Below are positions 52,581 through 61,880 of a stretch of DNA of 64,000 nucleotides, one piece after another. The stretch's first letter is position 1, and the number at the start of each line of letters is the position of its first letter. The stretch spans positions 7,945,750 to 8,009,749 of the forward strand of contig NZ_CM007717.1 of assembly GCF_002019855.1 (NCBI RefSeq). The letters are read 5' to 3'. The notes beneath the pieces are model-generated. The model had not been told where the DNA came from, did no database searches, and was given only the letters and a program-made list of their open reading frames with translations. Position numbers and translations under genes: made by a program. The DNA is from Streptomyces antibioticus (GTDB lineage Bacteria > Actinomycetota > Actinomycetes > Streptomycetales > Streptomycetaceae).

Positions 52581-53060
52581 ATGATCACGCTGCCGGAACA
52601 ACCCTGCCGGCCCGCCGTCGGCATGACGTTCGAGCAGATGCTGGAAAGAGTGCGCTACGAGGGCGCGTACCCCACGCGTGAGCGGGCCGAGGACGCCGTG
52701 CGCACCGTACTGGCCGCGTTCGGACGCCAGCTCACGGGCGACGAGCGCGTGGAGCTGGCGGCCAGACTGCCGCACGAGGCCGCGGTCGCCTTCACCTCCG
52801 AGATCCCGGCCGTCGAACCGCTCACCGGCTGGGGCTTCGTGAAGGACCTGGCCGCCCGCACCGGCGGCACGGCGGCCACCACGCGCTGGGACACGGGCAC
52901 CGTCCTCCGCGTCGTGGCCCAGCTCGCCGGCGAGGATCTCCTGCGGCGCATCCTCGCCCGGCTCCCTTCGGGCCATGCCCTGCTGTTCGGCCGCGCCGAG
53001 CTGCCGAGACCGGGCGCCGAGCCCGAGTGTTCTCACGGGGTACCGGCGTCCGCGGGGTAG
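52581..53060 (+). CDS. DUF2267 protein
   Basis: A 159-residue protein with the DUF2267 pattern: FEQMLERVRYEGAYPTRERAEDAVRTVLAAFGRQLTGDER (in pieces) and ELAARLPHEAAVAF. The family is often next to heat-shock or stress genes and has no known activity. It follows the Hsp20 gene by 113 bp in the same direction. ATG 52581 is chosen, but a downstream ATG is possible at MTFEQ. The 3' end overlaps the convergent DUF488 gene by 28 bp, unusual for unrelated genes. Confidence 0.75.
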   Translation: MITLPEQPCRPAVGMTFEQMLERVRYEGAYPTRERAEDAVRTVLAAFGRQLTGDERVELAARLPHEAAVAFTSEIPAVEPLTGWGFVKDLAARTGGTAATTRWDTGTVLRVVAQLAGEDLLRRILARLPSGHALLFGRAELPRPGAEPECSHGVPASAG

Positions 53061-53566
53061 GTCAACCGGCCGTCCTGGACACGGGCGTTGCGGTCCAGGA
53101 CGGCCGGCTTCGTCGTCGTGGGGGACATGATGTTCACGACCTCGACACCCGCGACGATCAGGGCGTCCGTGATCAGCCGGCGATGGCAGCGCCAGGGCAC
53201 CGCCTCGCTGCACATGATCGCCGGCCGTTCGTGCCCGGCCAGCTCGATCAGCTCGCGCAGCCCCTCCGCGAAGGCGTCGGTGGCCATGTAGTCGGCGTAG
53301 TCACGGAACGCCTTGACCCGCCAGGCGTCGTTCACGCTCGCCACGTCCTTCGGCGTGTGCCGCCGCCCGCCCAGCTCGCGGATCCACCGGTAACCGATGT
53401 CCGGAGGCAGCGCCTCGACGATCGCGTCCTGGTTCCACTGCGGGAACTTCCTGGACGACGGGAACGACCGGACGTCCACCAGGCAGGTGACCGCGTTGTT
53501 CCGCAGCATCGCCACCACCTCGTCGACGTCACGCGTGGAATGCCCGATCGTGCAGATCCGGTTCAT
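53033..53566 (-). CDS. DUF488 protein
   Basis: A 177-residue DUF488 family protein. Signature elements are ICTIGHSTRD at the start, VDVRSFPSSRKFPQWN, and RPAIMCSEAVPWRCHRRLI near the end. The Cys pairs in MCSEAVPWRCH suggest a metal or nucleic-acid site. Function is not established. Its C terminus overlaps the convergent DUF2267 gene by 28 bp. ATG 53566 gives the standard family N terminus. Confidence 0.85.
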   Translation of the reverse strand: MNRICTIGHSTRDVDEVVAMLRNNAVTCLVDVRSFPSSRKFPQWNQDAIVEALPPDIGYRWIRELGGRRHTPKDVASVNDAWRVKAFRDYADYMATDAFAEGLRELIELAGHERPAIMCSEAVPWRCHRRLITDALIVAGVEVVNIMSPTTTKPAVLDRNARVQDGRLTYPADAGTP

Positions 53567-53693
53567 GCCCACCGTCCTCTCGCCCGGCGGCACGCCGAAG
53601 GCGCTCCAGGCATCATGAAAGACATCGCGACGGTGTGCGAGTCGCGCCGGACCGGCCCCGCAGCGTCGCCCCAGACGGGCGTATTGTGCGGAT

Positions 53694-56234
53694 ATGGACG
53701 ATGTTCGGTGCGGCTGGTGCGATGCGCCGCTACCGGACGACGCCGCCCGCAACCGACGGTACTGCGGCCCGCTGCACCGGCAGGCGGCCTGGCGGGCCCG
53801 ACGCCGGTGGCGCGCAGCGGCGGACGCACGCCGGGCGACCCTGCTCACCGGCACGGACCTGCTGGACCGGGCCCAAGCCGTGGCGACGCGCGCGGTCGAC
53901 CCGTCCCCGGCGCACGACTCCGACGCGGGCCGCCTCTGCGCGGAGGCCGCGGAGGTACCGGACCTGGCCGACCAACTCGTACGCAACGCCGTACGGGCCG
54001 ACCGCCAGGCCGGCGCGACCTGGGCCCAGATCGGCGCGGGGCTGGGAATCGGGGGCGAGGCGGCGAGAAACCGGTACGGACGCGGGCGCACGGCCGTCGC
54101 CACGACACCGCTTCCGGGCACCGACCCCGTCCCGGCACCGGAGGAGCAGCCCGGTCACGTCCTGGAGGCGCTTCGGCCCTGCCTGGTCGAGGTGGTGCGT
54201 GAGACGGGTGCGTCCGCCGGGCTGCTCTACCTGGTGTCGCTGGACGGGCGGGTGCTGCGGCTGGCGGCGACCAGCGGGGTGCCGCCGAAGATCGCCGCAC
54301 TCTGGGAGCGGCTGAGGGTGGCGGCCTCGGGGCCCGTGGCCGATGCGGTGCGGGAGAGGCGGCTGGTGTGGCTCGCCAGTCAGGCCGAACTCACGCGGCG
54401 CTACCCGAAGGCCGCGCTCGTGCTGCCGTACGACGTGGCGCTGGCCGCCGCCCCGCTCGTGGCCGGGCCGATGGTCCGGGGTGCGCTGGTGCTGCTGTGG
54501 CCCGGCTCGCGCCCGCCGCGGCTCGGCGCCCAGGAGCGCCGGGCGGTCGGCGCCGCCCGTGACCGGATGAGCGCGCTGCTGGAGCGGGCCGCCGAGGACG
54601 GGCAGCCGGTCCTGCCGGGGCGCGCGCCGCGCCATGTCGCCCCGGCGCGCGGCCCCACCGCCGGGCCCGCCGAGGCGCAGGCCGCCGCGGACTTCGCCAA
54701 CCGCCTCCCGGAAGGCTGCTGCGCGCTGGACCCGGAGGGACGGATCACCTTCGTCAACGCGGCGGCCGCGGAGCTGCTGGGGCGCCGGGTGGCGGATCTG
54801 GCCGGGGTGCTGCTGTGGGAGGCGTTGCCATGGCTGGACGATCCCGCGTTCGAGGACCGTTACCGGGCCGCCGTGCTCAGTCACCGGCCCACGTCGTTCA
54901 CCGCCCTGTGCCCGCCGGACCTGCGGCTCGACCTGCGGCTCTGCCCGGACGGCTCGGGGGTCAGCCTCCGTATCACCCCGGTCGGGATCGCCGCGACGGC
55001 CGACACCGTCGATCGACCGGGGTCCGAGCACCAGGGCACCGGCGGCCTCTACGACCTGATGCACCTCGCCGCCACCCTCACCGAGGCCGCGAGCGTGCGG
55101 GACGTCGTCGAGCTGGCCGCCGATCACATCATGCCCGCCTTCGACGCCCAGGGATTCGTGCTGTCCCTGGCCGAGGGCGGCCGGCTGCGGGTCGTAGGAC
55201 ACCGCGGCTACCGGCCCGAGGTGATCGAGTTCCTCGACCTGCCGCCCTTCAAGGACGCGACCGCACCCACCGTGCGCGCCCTCACCACGGGCGCCCCGCT
55301 CTTCTTCGCCTCACCGCGCGAGATGGCCCGGCTCAACCCGGCCATCCCGAGGCTCACCGGCAGGGGATCCTGGGCCTTCCTGCCGCTGATCGCCTCCGGG
55401 CGCCCCGTCGGCTGCTGCGTGGTCTCCTACCAGCGCCCCCACACCTTCGCCCCCGGCGAACGGGCCGTCCTGACCTCCCTCGCCGGACTGATCGCCCAGG
55501 CCGTGGACCGCGCCCGCCTCTACGACGCCAAGCACCAGCTCGCCCACAGCCTCCAGACCGGCCTGCTCCCCGCCACCCTCCCGACCGTGCCCGGACTGCG
55601 CGTGGCCGCCCGCTACCTCCCCGGCGCCCGCGACATGGACATCGGCGGCGACTTCTACGACGTCATCCGCTGCGGCGGAGCCGGTGTCGCCGCCGCCATC
55701 GGCGACGTCCAGGGCCACAACGTGAACGCCGCCGCCCTCATGGGGCAGGTCCGCACCGCCGTCCACGCCACCGCAGGGGCCCCGCCCGCCGAAGTCCTCG
55801 CCCGCACCAACCGGCTGCTCACCGACCTCGATTCGGGCCTGTTCACGAGCTGCGTCTACGCCCACCTCGACCTCGCCGGCCGCACCGTCCGCCTGGCCAC
55901 CGCCGGCCACCCGCCGCCCCTGCTGCGCCGGCCCGACGGCCGCACCGAGATCCTCGACCTGCCGCCCGGGCTGCTGCTCGGCATCGACCCCGGCGCCGAG
56001 TACGAGGCCACCGAGATCCCGCTGCCGCCCGGCGCCGTACTGGCCCTGTACACCGACGGTCTGATCGAGGCGCCCGGTGTCGACCTCGGGGACGCCACCG
56101 CCGTCCTCGCCGGACACCTCGCACGCGAGGACCCCCGCGACCTCGACGCCATGGCCGACGCCCTGCTCCAGCGCTCCCCGTCGTGCGGTGACGACGTCGC
56201 CCTCCTCCTGCTCCACCCGCCACCACCGCCGTGA
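53694..56234 (+). CDS. SpoIIE-family PPM phosphatase with PAS and GAF domains
   Basis: An 846-residue multi-domain signalling protein. The N terminus has a Cys pattern (CGWCDAPLPDDAARNRRYC) of a zinc-binding type. An HTH-like stretch follows, ATWAQIGAGLGIGGEAARN near 103-121. A PAS-like domain (about 335-430) and a GAF domain (about 455-600) precede a C-terminal PPM phosphatase: DMDIGGDFYDV near residue 643 and a late GDDVALLLL. It likely dephosphorylates a STAS anti-sigma antagonist. ATG 53694 is chosen because the zinc-like motif follows directly. It diverges from the DUF488 gene. Confidence 0.85.
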   Translation: MDDVRCGWCDAPLPDDAARNRRYCGPLHRQAAWRARRRWRAAADARRATLLTGTDLLDRAQAVATRAVDPSPAHDSDAGRLCAEAAEVPDLADQLVRNAVRADRQAGATWAQIGAGLGIGGEAARNRYGRGRTAVATTPLPGTDPVPAPEEQPGHVLEALRPCLVEVVRETGASAGLLYLVSLDGRVLRLAATSGVPPKIAALWERLRVAASGPVADAVRERRLVWLASQAELTRRYPKAALVLPYDVALAAAPLVAGPMVRGALVLLWPGSRPPRLGAQERRAVGAARDRMSALLERAAEDGQPVLPGRAPRHVAPARGPTAGPAEAQAAADFANRLPEGCCALDPEGRITFVNAAAAELLGRRVADLAGVLLWEALPWLDDPAFEDRYRAAVLSHRPTSFTALCPPDLRLDLRLCPDGSGVSLRITPVGIAATADTVDRPGSEHQGTGGLYDLMHLAATLTEAASVRDVVELAADHIMPAFDAQGFVLSLAEGGRLRVVGHRGYRPEVIEFLDLPPFKDATAPTVRALTTGAPLFFASPREMARLNPAIPRLTGRGSWAFLPLIASGRPVGCCVVSYQRPHTFAPGERAVLTSLAGLIAQAVDRARLYDAKHQLAHSLQTGLLPATLPTVPGLRVAARYLPGARDMDIGGDFYDVIRCGGAGVAAAIGDVQGHNVNAAALMGQVRTAVHATAGAPPAEVLARTNRLLTDLDSGLFTSCVYAHLDLAGRTVRLATAGHPPPLLRRPDGRTEILDLPPGLLLGIDPGAEYEATEIPLPPGAVLALYTDGLIEAPGVDLGDATAVLAGHLAREDPRDLDAMADALLQRSPSCGDDVALLLLHPPPPP

Positions 56235-56288
56235 CCACAGGGGAATTGCTTCGAACGTCAGGCCGAGTACCGCTATGATCTTCGCGGC

Positions 56289-56364
56289 AAGGCTGTAGCG
56301 CAGAGGTCGTCGCGCCCAAGCAGCGAGCTGGAGGACGTCGGTTCGAATCCGACCGGTCTTGCCA
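56289..56364 (+). tRNA. tRNA-like gene with no canonical anticodon arm
   Basis: 76 nt including an encoded CCA. The acceptor stem pairs AAGGCTG (56289-56295) with CGGTCTT (56354-56360), with discriminator G and CCA at 56362-56364. U8-A9 are followed by a D stem GCGC/GCGC enclosing AGAGGTCGTC. The T arm is GTCGG, TTCGAAT, CCGAC. The 21 nt between D stem and T stem, where the anticodon arm should be, form no normal 5-bp stem with a 7-nt loop. So the isotype cannot be assigned. It may be a degenerate tRNA, a tRNA-like RNA, or a tRNA with unusual structure. It has no obvious coding role and sits before the LRR gene. Confidence 0.6.
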
Positions 56365-56486
56365 CCCAGTCGTGGAACAGCGCAACAGACGAACAGTGCA
56401 ACAGACGATGGGCGTCGGTCCTGGGCGGGCGGAGGGCGAGCCGCCCTCGGCGGGCCTGGCACCGGCGACGGACCGGTGGAGTGGTG

Positions 56487-57620
56487 ATGACGCAGCCGAC
56501 ACCCGTACGCTGCCCCGCGATCGAGCACCCGGACATCCCGGTCGGCGACCCCGCCGCACTGGAGCCGCTGCTCGACCGGCTGCGATCGGCACGGCGGGTC
56601 GGGACGGACGAGAGCTTCCCCGTCGGCACCCTGCGCGCCGACGGCCGCGTCGACCTGTGCAAGCAGGGCCTCGGCACGGCCGGTGCCGCACGGCTGCTGC
56701 CCGTCGCCGCCGCCTCCGCCCACGCCACGCACCTCCTGCTCGGCACCAACACCATCGGTGACGACGGCGCCCGCGCGGTCGCCGACGCCCTCACCGACGG
56801 ACACGGCCTCCACACCCTGTACCTCGGCTGCAACCGCATCGGCCCCGACGGTGTCACCGTGCTCGCCGACGCGCTGACCGGCGACGACACCGTCCGCGCC
56901 CTGTGGCTCAAGCGCAACCCGGCCGGCGACGCCGCCGCCCGCGCCCTGGCCGCGGCGCTCCGCCGCAACACCGCGCTGCGCACCCTCGACCTCGTCAACA
57001 CCGGGCTGACCTCCGACGGTCTGGCAGCCCTGCTCGACGCCCTCACCGCCCGGCCCCGCCCGGTGGAACGCCTGTTCGTCGGCGGCAACGGCCTCACCGC
57101 CGACGCCGCCCCGCTGCTCGCCGCCCTGATCCGGGACGCGGGCGTGCGCGAGCTGTACCTCCCCGCCAACCACCTCGGCGACGAGGGCGCCGCGATCCTC
57201 GCCGCCGCGGCCGACCCCGCCCGCCCCGTACGCCTCGGCCTCGGGGGCAACGGCATCGGCCCCGCCGGCGCCCGTGCCCTCGCCGGATCGCTCGCCGGGA
57301 TCGAGGCCCTCGACCTGGGCCGGCCCATGTCCGAACGCAGCCTCGGCGCCCCCGCCAACACCACCGGCGACGAAGGCGCCCACGCCCTGGCCGCCGCCCT
57401 CCCCGGCAGCCCGCTGCGCCGCCTGGAGCTGTGCCACACCGGACTCACCGGGCGCGGCGCGAAGACCCTGCTGGCCGCCGTCCCCGACGGCTCGCCCCTG
57501 GAGTACGTCGGCCTCGGCCCCGGCCTGCCCCGCAAGGTGAAGCGGTCCTTCACCCAGCGGCTGCGCGCCACCGTCGGCACACACCCCGACCTGCGTGCGA
57601 TAGGGAGCGTCTACCGGTGA
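56487..57620 (+). CDS. leucine-rich repeat (RNase-inhibitor-like) protein
   Basis: A 377-residue protein built of about 28-residue leucine-rich repeats of the ribonuclease-inhibitor type: repeats such as ALTDGHGLHTLYLGCNRIG, VRALWLKRNPAG, LRTLDLVNTGL, and ERLFVGGNGL. It has no signal peptide or TM segment, so it is cytoplasmic and likely a binding scaffold. ATG 56487 is chosen because GGTGGAG lies just upstream; GTGs at 56481 and 56484 are less likely. Its stop overlaps the ankyrin gene start (GTGA), the first of three coupled junctions. Confidence 0.87.
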   Translation: MTQPTPVRCPAIEHPDIPVGDPAALEPLLDRLRSARRVGTDESFPVGTLRADGRVDLCKQGLGTAGAARLLPVAAASAHATHLLLGTNTIGDDGARAVADALTDGHGLHTLYLGCNRIGPDGVTVLADALTGDDTVRALWLKRNPAGDAAARALAAALRRNTALRTLDLVNTGLTSDGLAALLDALTARPRPVERLFVGGNGLTADAAPLLAALIRDAGVRELYLPANHLGDEGAAILAAAADPARPVRLGLGGNGIGPAGARALAGSLAGIEALDLGRPMSERSLGAPANTTGDEGAHALAAALPGSPLRRLELCHTGLTGRGAKTLLAAVPDGSPLEYVGLGPGLPRKVKRSFTQRLRATVGTHPDLRAIGSVYR

Positions 57621-59452
57621 GCACCCCTGCCGAAGCGCCGTGGCTGCCGCCCGACGAGGCGGCGAGCCGCCGCCGGATCCGCCGGTACGCGGTGCCCCGC
57701 CGGATGATCGAGCACGCGACCGAACGCCGGCTGGCCGGTGACTGGCGCGGCGCCTGCGCGGCGGCGAACGTCGACATCACCTTCGACCTGTCCGAGATCG
57801 CCGACCACTGCGGCGACGACATCGCCGAACGCCTCACCGACGACCTCCGCCACCTCGCCCCCGATCTGCTGCGCTGGCATCTGCCGCGCGTCCTCGGCGG
57901 GCGCACCACCCTCGCCACCGACCTCACGGTCGTCCTCGCCCGCTACCAGCCCGCGCGACCGGGCGAGGGCCCCCGGGCCGTTCCCTATCTGCACCTCACC
58001 ACGCCCGCGATGACCGAGGGCCCGCAGCGGATCGCCCTGCGCTTCGAGACGGTCCAGGACGAGCAGGCCGCCGGAGTCTTCACGCGCACCACCCAGGACT
58101 GGCGCTCCGCCCGGCACCTGTGGGACGCCCGGCACACCGCCGAACTGCGCGAGCGGAGCGGCGGCGACCACGAGCGCCCGCCGTTCTTCCACGCCGACGG
58201 CACCCCGCGCGGCGCGGCCGAACTGCCCGCCGCCGACCCCGGCGACCCCGTGGCCCGCGCCGAGTGGACCACCCTGCTGCACCAGCGGGGCGAGTCCCGG
58301 GCCGCCCTCGCCGCCGCCGGCATCGAGGCCGACCTGACGCCGCCGGAGACGTCCGGCTGGTACCGGGCCGACCCCGAGCGGCTGATCGCCGGGCTCGCCC
58401 TGAACCACACCCGCCTGGAACCGGAACTGCGCCGCCGCGCGGCCGAGGGCCTCGGCGACCGATGCCTGATCGCCGCCGACTGGCGCGTCTCCCTCCTCGT
58501 GGAGCCCGCGAGCACCGGCGGACTGCGGCTGCGCCCGGTCGACCGCAAGGGCGTCGAGGGGGTGCCCTTCCTCCCCGAGGCCCTGTGGCGCCGCCTCCCC
58601 GACCTGGATCTGCTGCGCGTCGGCGGCGTCGTACCGGAGCATCTGCATCCGCTCGTCCGCGAGGCGCTGTTCCCGGCCCTCGCCGCCCCCGAGGGACCGG
58701 CCGGACCGCCGGGACCCGCGGCCCCCGCACCCGTGCGGGTCCGGTGCCGCGGAGAGTGGCACGAGGTGGCCTTCCGGCCCGGCGGCCTGCTGCGGATGCC
58801 GCACAGCGACGAGGAACAGCAGCGCGAACGCGCCCTGCGCGCCTTCGGCGGAGAGATCGCCGGATGCTTCGCCGTGGAGCAGACCTGGACCTCCGGAGCG
58901 GGCCGGCTGCCCAAGGCGCTGCGCGCCCAGCGCGCCGACCTGTTCCTGCGCGCCCAGCACGGCGACACCGCCGGCGTGCTGGAACTGCTGGACGCGGGCG
59001 TCGATCCCCGGGTCCGGGACGCGCACGGCCGCACCCTGCTGCACGTACTGAACCTCCTCGACCACGAGGCGCTGCTGCCGCGGCTGCTGGCCGAAGGGCT
59101 GGACCTGGAGGCGTGCGACCAGCGGGGCCGCACACCGCTGTTCGTGGCGGCCAACGACCTCGGCTCGAAGGCCCTGGTCCGGGCGCTCGTCGCCGCGGGC
59201 GCCCGGCTCGACGTCACCGACGACACGGAACTGTCGCTCGCCCAGATCGTCCGCCGCTACAAACGGCCCGACCTGGCCTTCCTCCGCAAGCGCGTCCAGG
59301 CGGAACACCCGGGCATCGGCGCCGACTGGTGGGACCGGTGGATGGAGGAGGAACCGGAGGCGTACGACACGGACGACCCCGACGACGCCTATGAGTCCGA
59401 CGAACCCGCCGACGCCTACGAGTCCGACGACGAGGAAGAGCCGACCTCTTGA
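57617..59452 (+). CDS. ankyrin-repeat protein with large N-terminal domain
   Basis: A 611-residue protein. The first 430 residues do not match a known domain; they include FDLSEIADHCGDDIAERLTDDL and basic Arg-rich segments. Ankyrin repeats follow (about 440-560): LFLRAQHGDTAGVLELLDAGVDPRVRDAHGRTLLH and a second set with DLEACDQRGRTPLFVAAND (pieces). The C terminus is acidic with a DAYESD duplicate. GTG 57617 overlaps the LRR stop. Coupling to the MoxR gene by a TTGA overlap suggests a complex. The large N-terminal domain might be the effector or substrate recogniser. Confidence 0.8.
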   Translation: MSTPAEAPWLPPDEAASRRRIRRYAVPRRMIEHATERRLAGDWRGACAAANVDITFDLSEIADHCGDDIAERLTDDLRHLAPDLLRWHLPRVLGGRTTLATDLTVVLARYQPARPGEGPRAVPYLHLTTPAMTEGPQRIALRFETVQDEQAAGVFTRTTQDWRSARHLWDARHTAELRERSGGDHERPPFFHADGTPRGAAELPAADPGDPVARAEWTTLLHQRGESRAALAAAGIEADLTPPETSGWYRADPERLIAGLALNHTRLEPELRRRAAEGLGDRCLIAADWRVSLLVEPASTGGLRLRPVDRKGVEGVPFLPEALWRRLPDLDLLRVGGVVPEHLHPLVREALFPALAAPEGPAGPPGPAAPAPVRVRCRGEWHEVAFRPGGLLRMPHSDEEQQRERALRAFGGEIAGCFAVEQTWTSGAGRLPKALRAQRADLFLRAQHGDTAGVLELLDAGVDPRVRDAHGRTLLHVLNLLDHEALLPRLLAEGLDLEACDQRGRTPLFVAANDLGSKALVRALVAAGARLDVTDDTELSLAQIVRRYKRPDLAFLRKRVQAEHPGIGADWWDRWMEEEPEAYDTDDPDDAYESDEPADAYESDDEEEPTS

Positions 59453-60660
59453 GCACGCCCCGTACCGCCGCCACCGCGCCGCCCGGCCCGCTGGCCGCCG
59501 CGGACGACCTCAACCGCAGGCTGCGCACCCATCGGACCGAGCCCGCCGCCAACCCCCAACTGGAGGCGCTCGCCCTCGCCGTGACGGCCAATCAGCCCGT
59601 CCTGCTGTGGGGCGAGCCGGGCATCGGCAAGTCGGCCGGCCTGGAGCAGCTCGCCACCGGACTCGGGCTGCCGCTGGAGACCGTCATCGCCAGCGTGCAC
59701 GAGCCGTCCGACTTCGCCGGACTGCCCGTCGTCGGCGACGACCCGGCCGTGACCGGGGTGCCGATGGCGCCGCCGGACTGGGCGGTCCGCCTCGCCCGGG
59801 CCGGACAGGGCCTGCTCTTCTTCGACGAGCTGTCCTCCGCCCCGCCCGCCGTGCAGGCGGCCCTGCTGCGGGTGGTCCTCGAACGCCGGGTCGGCAGCCT
59901 GGTGCTGCCGGAGGCGGTCCGGATCGTCGCCGCCGCCAACCCGCCCTCCAGCGCCGCGGACGGCTGGCACCTCAGCCCGCCGCTCGCCAACCGGTTCGTC
60001 CACCTCGACTGGACCCACGACCCCCGCACGGTCGCCCGCGGCATGGCCGGCACCTGGCCGGAGGTGACCGTCCCCGTGGTCGACGCCGGCAAGGTGCCCG
60101 GTGCGGTCGCCCGCGCCCGCGGCGCGATCTCCGGCTTCCTCACGGCCCGGCCCGGCCTGGTCCACCACATCCCCGCCGACGCCGAGAGCCGCGGCCGGTC
60201 CTGGCCGTCCCCGCGCACCTGGGAGATGGCGCTCAGGCTGCTCGCCGCCGGATACGCGGCCGGGGCCGGCCGCGAGGCGCTGGCCGCCGCGCTCACCGGC
60301 GCGGTCGGGGACGGCGCGGGCATCGAGCTGCTGTCGTACCTCGAACACCTCGACCTGCCCGACCCCGACCGGGTCCTCGCCGACCCGGACGCCTTCGCGC
60401 TGCCCGACCGCGGCGACCGGCAGCTCGCGTTCCTCATCGCGGTCGTCGCCGCCATCCAGAGCGACCTCACCCGGCCCCGCTGGGAGGCCGGCTGGGCCGT
60501 CCTGGCCAAGGCGGTCGACGCGGGCGTGCCCGACGTGGCCGCCCGGGCCGCCACCGACCTCGCGGCGATGCGCCGGCTCGACTGGCCCGTCCCGCCCGGC
60601 ATCGACGGCTTCCTCGGTCTGCTCCAGATGTCCGGAGCCCTGCCGGGCGGCGCACGGTGA
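59449..60660 (+). CDS. MoxR-type AAA+ ATPase
   Basis: A 403-residue AAA+ protein of the MoxR branch. Walker A is GEPGIGKSAG near 54-62; Walker B is LLFFDELSS near 122-130; sensor-type NPPSSAADGWHLS follows. The C-terminal lid is helical. MoxR proteins act with vWA partners as chaperone-like machines. TTG 59449 overlaps the ankyrin stop (TTGA), and its own stop overlaps the next gene (GTGA). The four-gene chain makes co-assembly with the vWA/metallo protein very likely. Confidence 0.9.
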   Translation: MSTPRTAATAPPGPLAAADDLNRRLRTHRTEPAANPQLEALALAVTANQPVLLWGEPGIGKSAGLEQLATGLGLPLETVIASVHEPSDFAGLPVVGDDPAVTGVPMAPPDWAVRLARAGQGLLFFDELSSAPPAVQAALLRVVLERRVGSLVLPEAVRIVAAANPPSSAADGWHLSPPLANRFVHLDWTHDPRTVARGMAGTWPEVTVPVVDAGKVPGAVARARGAISGFLTARPGLVHHIPADAESRGRSWPSPRTWEMALRLLAAGYAAGAGREALAAALTGAVGDGAGIELLSYLEHLDLPDPDRVLADPDAFALPDRGDRQLAFLIAVVAAIQSDLTRPRWEAGWAVLAKAVDAGVPDVAARAATDLAAMRRLDWPVPPGIDGFLGLLQMSGALPGGAR

Positions 60661-61859
60661 CCCGTCCGGGGCCGGCCGGGGAGGCCGGCCGCGCCCTGGA
60701 CCGCACCAAACTGCTCGCCGCCCGCTACAAGGCCGCGCAGGACCGGCCCTATCTGGCGTCGGCGCTGTACGCCCTGACCGTCGTCCCCAGCACCGAGGTG
60801 CCGACGATGGGCGTGGACCGGCACTGGCGCTGCTACGTGTCGCCCGCCTTCGTCGACGCGACGCCGGTGCCCGAACTGGCGGGCGTGTGGGTGCACGAGG
60901 CGGCGCACCTGCTGCGCGACCACCACGGCCGGGCGGACCGGCTCCCCGCCGCCGTCCAGCGCGACCCGTACCGCGTCAACGTCGCCCAGGACTGCGAGAT
61001 CAACGACGATCTCCTCGCCGACGGCCTGCGGCTGCCCGAAGGACGCATGGAACCCGGCCGATTCGGCCTCCCCGAGGGCCAGTTGTTCGAGGCGTACGTC
61101 GACCTGCTGCCGGCCGGGGTGACGACCCCGGACTGCGGCTCGGGCGCCCACGGACGGCCCGCGCCCTGGGAACTCCCCGACTCCGCGGGCCCCGCACGGC
61201 TCGGCGAGGTCGAGGCACAGGCCCTGCGGAGGCAGACCGCCGAGGCGATGCGCGCACATCAGCGCACCCGGGGCAACCTCCCCGAGGGCTGGCGGCGTTG
61301 GGCCGAGGAGGTCCTGGAACCCACGGTGGACTGGCGGCGCGCCCTGACCGGCGCGGTCCGCGAGGCCGCCGCGTGGGCCGCAGGCGCCGTCGACTACACC
61401 TACCGCCGCCCCTCGCGCCGCACACCGGCGCTGCGCGGGGTCGTCCTGCCCAGCCTGCGCCGCCCGTTGCCGCGGGTGGCCGTCGTCATCGACACCTCAG
61501 GATCGATGGGCGACGCCGAACTGGCCGCCGCCCTGGGCGAGGTGACGGGCGTCCTGCGCGAAGTGGGCATCCGGGGCAACCGCGTGACCGTCCTCGCCTG
61601 TGACGCCGACGTGCACGCCGTGACCCGGGTGGTGGCCACCGAACAGATCACCCTGGGCGGCGGTGGCGGCACCGACATGCGCGTCGGTATCGCCGCCGCC
61701 CTCGCGGCCCCCGAACGCCCGGGCATCGTCGTCGTCCTCACCGACGGATTCACGCCCTGGCCCGAGGGGAACCTCCCCTGCCGTCTGATCGCCGCCCTGA
61801 TCGGCCCGGCCGCGCCCGAGCCGCCGAAGTGGGTGGAGACGGTGCGCATTCCCGTCTGA
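60657..61859 (+). CDS. vWA-like protein with N-terminal metallopeptidase-type motif (DUF2201-like)
   Basis: A 400-residue protein. The N-terminal half has HEAAHLLRDH near residues 80-89, a zinc-peptidase-type HExxH-x4-H pattern. The C-terminal half is a vWA domain with MIDAS motif DTSGSMGD near 279, then GGGTDMRVG and LTDGFTPWPEG. This matches DUF2201-type partners of MoxR ATPases. GTG 60657 overlaps the MoxR stop. Whether the zinc motif is catalytic is not proven. It is the last gene of the chain; a 7-bp hairpin follows. Confidence 0.85.
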   Translation: MTRPGPAGEAGRALDRTKLLAARYKAAQDRPYLASALYALTVVPSTEVPTMGVDRHWRCYVSPAFVDATPVPELAGVWVHEAAHLLRDHHGRADRLPAAVQRDPYRVNVAQDCEINDDLLADGLRLPEGRMEPGRFGLPEGQLFEAYVDLLPAGVTTPDCGSGAHGRPAPWELPDSAGPARLGEVEAQALRRQTAEAMRAHQRTRGNLPEGWRRWAEEVLEPTVDWRRALTGAVREAAAWAAGAVDYTYRRPSRRTPALRGVVLPSLRRPLPRVAVVIDTSGSMGDAELAAALGEVTGVLREVGIRGNRVTVLACDADVHAVTRVVATEQITLGGGGGTDMRVGIAAALAAPERPGIVVVLTDGFTPWPEGNLPCRLIAALIGPAAPEPPKWVETVRIPV

Positions 61860-61880
61860 CGTACGGCGTGACGGCCGTCT

